This document shows, piece after piece, positions 60,039 through 64,000 of a DNA stretch of 64,000 nucleotides. Within the stretch, counting starts at the first letter, position 1. Every line of letters starts with the position of its first letter. The position numbers and the translations under genes were made by a program. Source of the DNA: CAYSSJ01 sp964433675. Its GTDB lineage: Bacteria > Cloacimonadota > Cloacimonadia > Cloacimonadales > TCS61. Location of the stretch: assembly GCA_964433675.1 (NCBI GenBank), contig CAYSSJ010000007.1:49523-113522 (forward strand). The letters are read 5' to 3'. The notes below the pieces were generated by a model. The model was not told where the DNA came from. It made no database searches and saw nothing but the letters and a program-made list of their open reading frames with translations.

Positions 60039-61049
60039 CTAATCCATAATTCTGATGCGGTCACCATGCGATAGCCCCACATTTCCGGTGACAACCACAC
60101 TTTCTTCCGCTGCTATTCCTTCGATTATCTCCAACTCATGCTCATTTTCCAAGCCGGTTTTCACTTCTCGTCTTTCGACTGTACCGTTTGTTACCACAAA
60201 TGCGAACTTCTCTTCCAATACTGCTTGGGGAGGAACTACGATCGCATTTTCGGAGGTTTTTGCTTGGATGGTGATACGGGCAAATTGGTTATGTCTGAGC
60301 TTGTTGTCCGGATTATCTACAGCTATCTCGGTTCTGAATTTGCCGGACATCTGTTCTGCCTCTTGCGAAACCATAGTTATCTTTCCGATAAACTGTTCGT
60401 CGGGATGACTATCGGAAGTTATGATAGCAGGATCACCCCATTTTATCAGGTTAATCTGCGTATCGGGAATACTGAGCTTTGCTTTCATCTTGCTCAGATC
60501 GGCAATTCTGATCAAAGCAGGCGATGCCATTGAATTAAACTGCTCACCTTCTTTCTGACTGATGAAAGTAACGACTCCGGCAAACGGAGCGGTAAGGATC
60601 GTGTTTTCTTTGATATTTTCATAGTTTGCTTTTGTAGCTAAATAAGCACTCTCTATTTCATCAAAAGTGCTTTTATCTATTGCCTCTTTTTGCAGCAGTT
60701 GTTTCATCCTGAGATAGTTTTTCTCCAAATTTTCAAACTGTGCCCGGATTTGGGCTAAATTTGTATTATCCATCTCTATAAGGATATCACCCTTTTCTAC
60801 CCAATCACCTTCTTTCACCTTTATAGAATTGATCTTAGCGGGGATAGAAGGAGCGATATTCACAAACCTTTCTGCTTCCAACCTACCGGCATATCTCAAT
60901 TGCAAAGAGATATCCTGCTGCCTTGCAGTAGCTACTCTCACATTTCTATCACCATATCCGACAAATTCTTCCTGATCCGCTTCACCAGCTTGGTCGCACC
61001 CCATCAAAAACAGACCAGCTACCATTAATATCATCATTAACCGTTTCAT
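60039..61049 (-). CDS. RND periplasmic adaptor (HlyD/MFP) lipoprotein
   Basis: The 336-residue protein has a lipobox (MVAGLFLMGC, Cys18), the lipoyl half NIAPSIPAKINSIKVKEGDW, a coiled-coil hairpin (about 100-140), then ENTILTAPFAGVVTFISQKEG and the barrel domain with VVPPQAVLEEKFAFV. It connects the inner pump to the TolC protein. It overlaps the TolC gene by four bases. Confidence 0.92.
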   Translation of the reverse strand: MKRLMMILMVAGLFLMGCDQAGEADQEEFVGYGDRNVRVATARQQDISLQLRYAGRLEAERFVNIAPSIPAKINSIKVKEGDWVEKGDILIEMDNTNLAQIRAQFENLEKNYLRMKQLLQKEAIDKSTFDEIESAYLATKANYENIKENTILTAPFAGVVTFISQKEGEQFNSMASPALIRIADLSKMKAKLSIPDTQINLIKWGDPAIITSDSHPDEQFIGKITMVSQEAEQMSGKFRTEIAVDNPDNKLRHNQFARITIQAKTSENAIVVPPQAVLEEKFAFVVTNGTVERREVKTGLENEHELEIIEGIAAEESVVVTGNVGLSHGDRIRIMD

Positions 61050-62434
61050 CTATCCTCCTGATTATTTGTAAATTTATATAATTCATACAGACCTTCGATA
61101 AAGTCATAATATGATGCTGTTAAATTCATTTGACTGGAAAACATCATCACCTCTGCATCCATCAATTCCACATTGGTAACCATATCCTGATCGAAGAGAG
61201 AGTTGATGATTTGATGATTTTCCTGAGCAAATTCGAGTGCTTTTCTGTTATTATCTATCTCTTCTGCCTTGTTTGTCAAAGCCAAGATTGCCTGTTTTGC
61301 TCCGACAAAGAGATTTTCGCGCGCATATTCTATATTATAGCGTGTCTGTCGAAGTTCATGTTGAGCTTGTTTTAACTCGGTATAATTCGAACCGCCGCTA
61401 AAGAGTGGCAAAGAAACAATTGCAGCCAGATTCCAGCTATCGCGCCCGGAAAAATCCAACTTGTCATCATCTTCTATCTCATAGGTAAATTGCAGATTTA
61501 TACTAGGAAGGAAATTGCCTTTCTTCATAGTATAGTTTTTCTGCATCATACTTTCGTTCACATCGAGCATTTTTAGGGTAGGATTGAATTTTTCCACCTT
61601 GGCTAATACTTCATCGAGATAGCTATCTTTTTCATCACCTTTCAAATCGGCAAAAAATTCCATTTCCTCCTGCCAATCAGTGACATTTATCTTTTCCGGA
61701 TAATAGAGCTGATCTGTACCGAGCAGATTTTTCCACATGCTAAGAACAATTTGCAGATTGGAGTCTATTTCGTTGAAAGCAGTTCGGTCATTCTGCAGCT
61801 TGACCTGCCACTGCAACACATCCGATCTTTTCGCCAAACCGGCATCATATTTGTCCTTTACCTGCTGCAGTTTGGCAGTAGTAGATCTGAGACTATTCTC
61901 ACTCAATTCTCTGAGTTCTTGGAGTTTGAGAATGTTCAAATAAGTAGAAGTAACCTGAAATGAGAGTTCGTTTTTCTTGTTTTCCACCACATTCTTAGCT
62001 CTTTGACTTGCCAGCGATGCCAGCTGATAACCCAATAAGATCTTACCACCGGTAAAGACCGGCTGCTGTACAGTTATAGAATTACGATAGGTCGTTTTAT
62101 GAACACCATTCATCATTGCTCCGGCAGAAAAGGGAACATAATCGCCGGTAGGCATATCATCGGGTCCGAACACAGGTATCTTTACCATTTCCTGTGCCTG
62201 CTGATAAGTATCATCATCTATCCGTACGACAGATGTGTTCAGATTTGCTCGGGGCAGGAAGTTTGAGAAGGCATTGTATCTTCCCCATTCTGCTGCTTGC
62301 ACAGAGTTTTTCTCCGCCAAGAGTTCTTTGTTGTTTTCCTCTGCTATCTCGATGCTCTCATCAAGCGTTATACTCACCGAATTCAAAACGACTGCTGCTG
62401 AAAGCAAGATAACTGTTACTATTGTTTTTTGCAT
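61046..62434 (-). CDS. TolC-family outer-membrane efflux protein
   Basis: The 462-residue protein has a signal peptide (QKTIVTVILLSAAVVLNSVS) and the repeated helical-barrel halves: ITLDESIEIAEENNKELL, LQELRELSENSLRSTTAKL, then LPLFSGGSNYTELKQAQHEL and a C-terminal repeat with ALEFAQENHQIINSL. It forms the outer channel of the pump. Its start lies within the end of the TetR gene (16-base overlap) and has AAGGAG, so regulator and pump are co-transcribed. Confidence 0.9.
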   Translation of the reverse strand: MQKTIVTVILLSAAVVLNSVSITLDESIEIAEENNKELLAEKNSVQAAEWGRYNAFSNFLPRANLNTSVVRIDDDTYQQAQEMVKIPVFGPDDMPTGDYVPFSAGAMMNGVHKTTYRNSITVQQPVFTGGKILLGYQLASLASQRAKNVVENKKNELSFQVTSTYLNILKLQELRELSENSLRSTTAKLQQVKDKYDAGLAKRSDVLQWQVKLQNDRTAFNEIDSNLQIVLSMWKNLLGTDQLYYPEKINVTDWQEEMEFFADLKGDEKDSYLDEVLAKVEKFNPTLKMLDVNESMMQKNYTMKKGNFLPSINLQFTYEIEDDDKLDFSGRDSWNLAAIVSLPLFSGGSNYTELKQAQHELRQTRYNIEYARENLFVGAKQAILALTNKAEEIDNNRKALEFAQENHQIINSLFDQDMVTNVELMDAEVMMFSSQMNLTASYYDFIEGLYELYKFTNNQEDR

Positions 62435-63021
62435 TGTTTCTCCTTGTTAACTCTATCAATATCGTGAGCTATAATTTTTATTACCTCATTGATCTCTTTT
62501 TCTACATCGATCTCATCGTTACTGTTTAACATGATATATCCCAATCCTTCACAAACTCCGATTATGATAAGACAGAGCGGCCGCGGCTTGATCGCTCTGA
62601 TCTGATTTTTTTCTACTGCTTGTTCGATCTTTTCTACCAACAGCTTAACCTCGTATTCGATCAGTTTATCCGCCTGTATCTTGGCAAATCTCCTCAGATT
62701 CGGGGGTGCAGAGTCATCTAAAAACATCTCCATATAATGACGTGTGTCCGCTACCAGCTTTGTTCGCTTTATCATATAAGCTTTGATGCTGCTAAGGAAA
62801 TTGCTGTTCTCACTAAGTTCCTGCTTCAGTTGTTCTCTTATAAAAGAAAAATCTTTCAGAAACATCAATTGGAACATTTCCTCTTTGTTTTTGAAATAAT
62901 AATACAAAGCGGTTTTCTTCAGACCGCACTCTTTAGCTACGTCTGCCAAGGTAACTTTCTCGAAACCGAGTTTTTTGAACACCATGGAGGCAGCTTCCAA
63001 TATCTCATCTTTTCTTTCCAT
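62419..63021 (-). CDS. TetR-family transcriptional regulator
   Basis: The 200-residue protein has the TetR helix-turn-helix at the N-terminus: EILEAASMVFKKLGFEKVTL, then ADVAKECGLKKTALYYYFKNKEEMF. An all-helical ligand domain follows. It is the first gene of the pump operon and a 27-base palindrome lies just upstream of its start, so autoregulation with release by a pump substrate is likely. The ribosome site is GGAAGGG. Confidence 0.93.
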   Translation of the reverse strand: MERKDEILEAASMVFKKLGFEKVTLADVAKECGLKKTALYYYFKNKEEMFQLMFLKDFSFIREQLKQELSENSNFLSSIKAYMIKRTKLVADTRHYMEMFLDDSAPPNLRRFAKIQADKLIEYEVKLLVEKIEQAVEKNQIRAIKPRPLCLIIIGVCEGLGYIMLNSNDEIDVEKEINEVIKIIAHDIDRVNKEKQCKKQ

Positions 63022-63032
63022 TATCCCTTCCT

Positions 63033-63059
63033 TTTAAACTTTTCATTGAAAAGTTTAAA
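63033..63059. promoter_or_regulatory. TetR operator palindrome
   Basis: TTTAAACTTTTC, three bases, GAAAAGTTTAAA: perfect 12-base arms located 12 bases upstream of the tetR start codon and overlapping the predicted -10. It is the expected binding site of the adjacent TetR protein. Confidence 0.85.
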
Positions 63060-63085
63060 TAATAAAGTATAAGTATTCGTGTCAA
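63056..63085 (-). promoter_or_regulatory. Promoter of the TetR-pump operon
   Basis: Reverse strand TTGACA at 63080-63085 and TATTTA at 63056-63061, with an 18-base spacer. The operator covers the -10 box, so a bound repressor would block polymerase. Confidence 0.6.
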
Positions 63086-63256
63086 GCGTAATTTTCCTTT
63101 TTTATCTGACTCATTATTTTGTTAGCATGATAAAAGCATAATATATCTTAATCTTGTCAGACATTAATTCACATTTTTACAATTAAACAGTGATTTTCAG
63201 TTGACAATCAGAGAGCATATTTAGGCTTTACATAAATAGAGAAAATATGGGGGCGT

Positions 63257-64000
63257 ATGAGAGATTCGAAGATTGTTGAGATCTGTTTGATGATCATTGC
63301 ATTTGCGGTTTTGATGTTCATTTTGCGCGAACTGCAATCCATTTTCATCCCGCTTACTTTTGCGGTCTTTCTCTCTTTCCTCTTTGCTCCCCTAAACCGT
63401 TTTCTGCTCAACCATAAATTTCCTGTAGCTATCAATCTTATCATCATGGTTGTCATCATCCTGATAACTTTCAGTTTGGTAGGCACAGTAGTATATACCA
63501 GCATCCAATCTTTTGTTCGTGAGTTTCCCAAATATGAACAACAACTCAGTGAATTATGGACTCAGATCTTACTACAAAGTGGTATCCCACTAGAGCAGAT
63601 GGACACGATGTTCAGCAGTCAGCTCTTTTGGATGGAGATAGTGGATCGCCTATCGTTGGCAAGAGTAGTTTCTACTACGATGGGCTCTTTTATCGATTTC
63701 ATAGTAAAGCTATTATTAACAGTATTCTTTATGATCTTCATAGTTCTTGCCAGAAGCAAACTCTATCTTCGTAAGCATGCTGAGTTGGAAGAGAGCGGGA
63801 CAAAACCCAAACCGGTATTATATGATCATATCGAACCTCAGGTGAGGAGATATCTCATCATAAAAACTATTATTAGTATATTTACAGGTCTATTGGGAAT
63901 GTTAATCATCTGGCTGCTGGGAATAGATTTTGTTATTATTTCAGGACTATTACTATTTATTCTGAATTACATCCCAAACTTCGGTTCTATTATGGCTTCT
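63257..64000 (+). CDS. AI-2E family transporter, 3' end cut by the window
   Basis: From ATG 63257 the frame is open to the right edge, giving 248 residues. Hydrophobic helices (IVEICLMIIAFAVLMFILR, then IFIPLTFAVFLSFLFAPLNR) and the late FIVKLLLTVFFMIFIVLAR, with VRRYLIIKTIISIFTGLLG and SGLLLFILNYIPNFGSIMAS, match the AI-2E/UPF0118 permease family. Family members export small molecules or ions, and only some are linked to AI-2. The ribosome site is weak (GGGGG). The C-terminal third lies outside the window. Confidence 0.88.
   Translation, partial: MRDSKIVEICLMIIAFAVLMFILRELQSIFIPLTFAVFLSFLFAPLNRFLLNHKFPVAINLIIMVVIILITFSLVGTVVYTSIQSFVREFPKYEQQLSELWTQILLQSGIPLEQMDTMFSSQLFWMEIVDRLSLARVVSTTMGSFIDFIVKLLLTVFFMIFIVLARSKLYLRKHAELEESGTKPKPVLYDHIEPQVRRYLIIKTIISIFTGLLGMLIIWLLGIDFVIISGLLLFILNYIPNFGSIMAS

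Overview
The window looks like a chromosomal stretch of a Gram-negative, probably anaerobic bacterium. It has three RND pump permeases with TolC-like outer-membrane proteins, many lipoprotein signal peptides, several radical SAM enzymes and a formate-related gene group. My best guess from overall style is the FCB side of the tree, possibly Candidatus Cloacimonadota. That is an impression, not something the sequence proves. No tRNA, rRNA or CRISPR array was recognised.

Layout. 1-4430: 5' end of a dihydroorotase-like gene (minus) and a large REC/PAS/histidine kinase (plus). 4431-6930: a satellite beta-propeller plus redoxin-like cassette with its own promoter. 6931-15866: minus-strand pump operon with two RND permeases, an HlyD adaptor and a TolC protein, interrupted by a 93-bp hairpin tandem repeat. 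16088-37351: an AT-rich accessory locus, the most interesting part. 37491-47231: DUF4175-like protein, M28 peptidase, YhcC-type radical SAM protein, then fdhD, mobA, a formate/nitrite channel, two small membrane proteins and a cysteine desulfurase. 47248-56797: second sensor kinase, GOLPH3-like protein, PH-like protein, CPBP protease, polysaccharide deacetylase, TauE/SafE permease, methyltransferase, coiled-coil exported protein and erythromycin-esterase-like protein. 56927-63021: TetR-TolC-HlyD-RND pump operon with a 27-bp operator palindrome. The right edge is a truncated AI-2E family transporter.

The accessory locus reads as a multi-cassette peptide-modification (RiPP-like) system that has duplicated and diversified in place. 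It holds three tiny genes (53, 45 and 50 aa), absent from a normal gene-size cut-off, which look like precursors: a similar N-terminal leader, three cysteines near the C-terminus and, in two, a run of acidic residues at the end. Each is followed by a strong hairpin before the enzyme gene. Around them are four SPASM-type radical SAM enzymes, seven six-bladed beta-propeller proteins (mostly lipoproteins; an eighth lies in the satellite cassette), one S41 peptidase without a signal peptide, and one intact ABC exporter. Three other cassette ends carry only the first 40 or so codons of an ABC exporter, broken at exactly the same point. A repeated promoter module (TTGACA, 17 bp, TATTTT or a close match) opens four cassettes. 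In three of them it is followed by a conserved small ORF starting MSxKDA. In two it is also followed by a three-stem RNA with a possible pseudoknot directly upstream of the precursor gene. One leader ORF is shifted out of frame by a 13-base poly-G/C tract.

Expected roles, by inference: the radical SAM enzymes modify the precursors in the cytoplasm, the S41 peptidase could trim the leader, the ABC protein exports the product, and the propeller lipoproteins sit in the envelope. The product and chemistry cannot be told from sequence alone.
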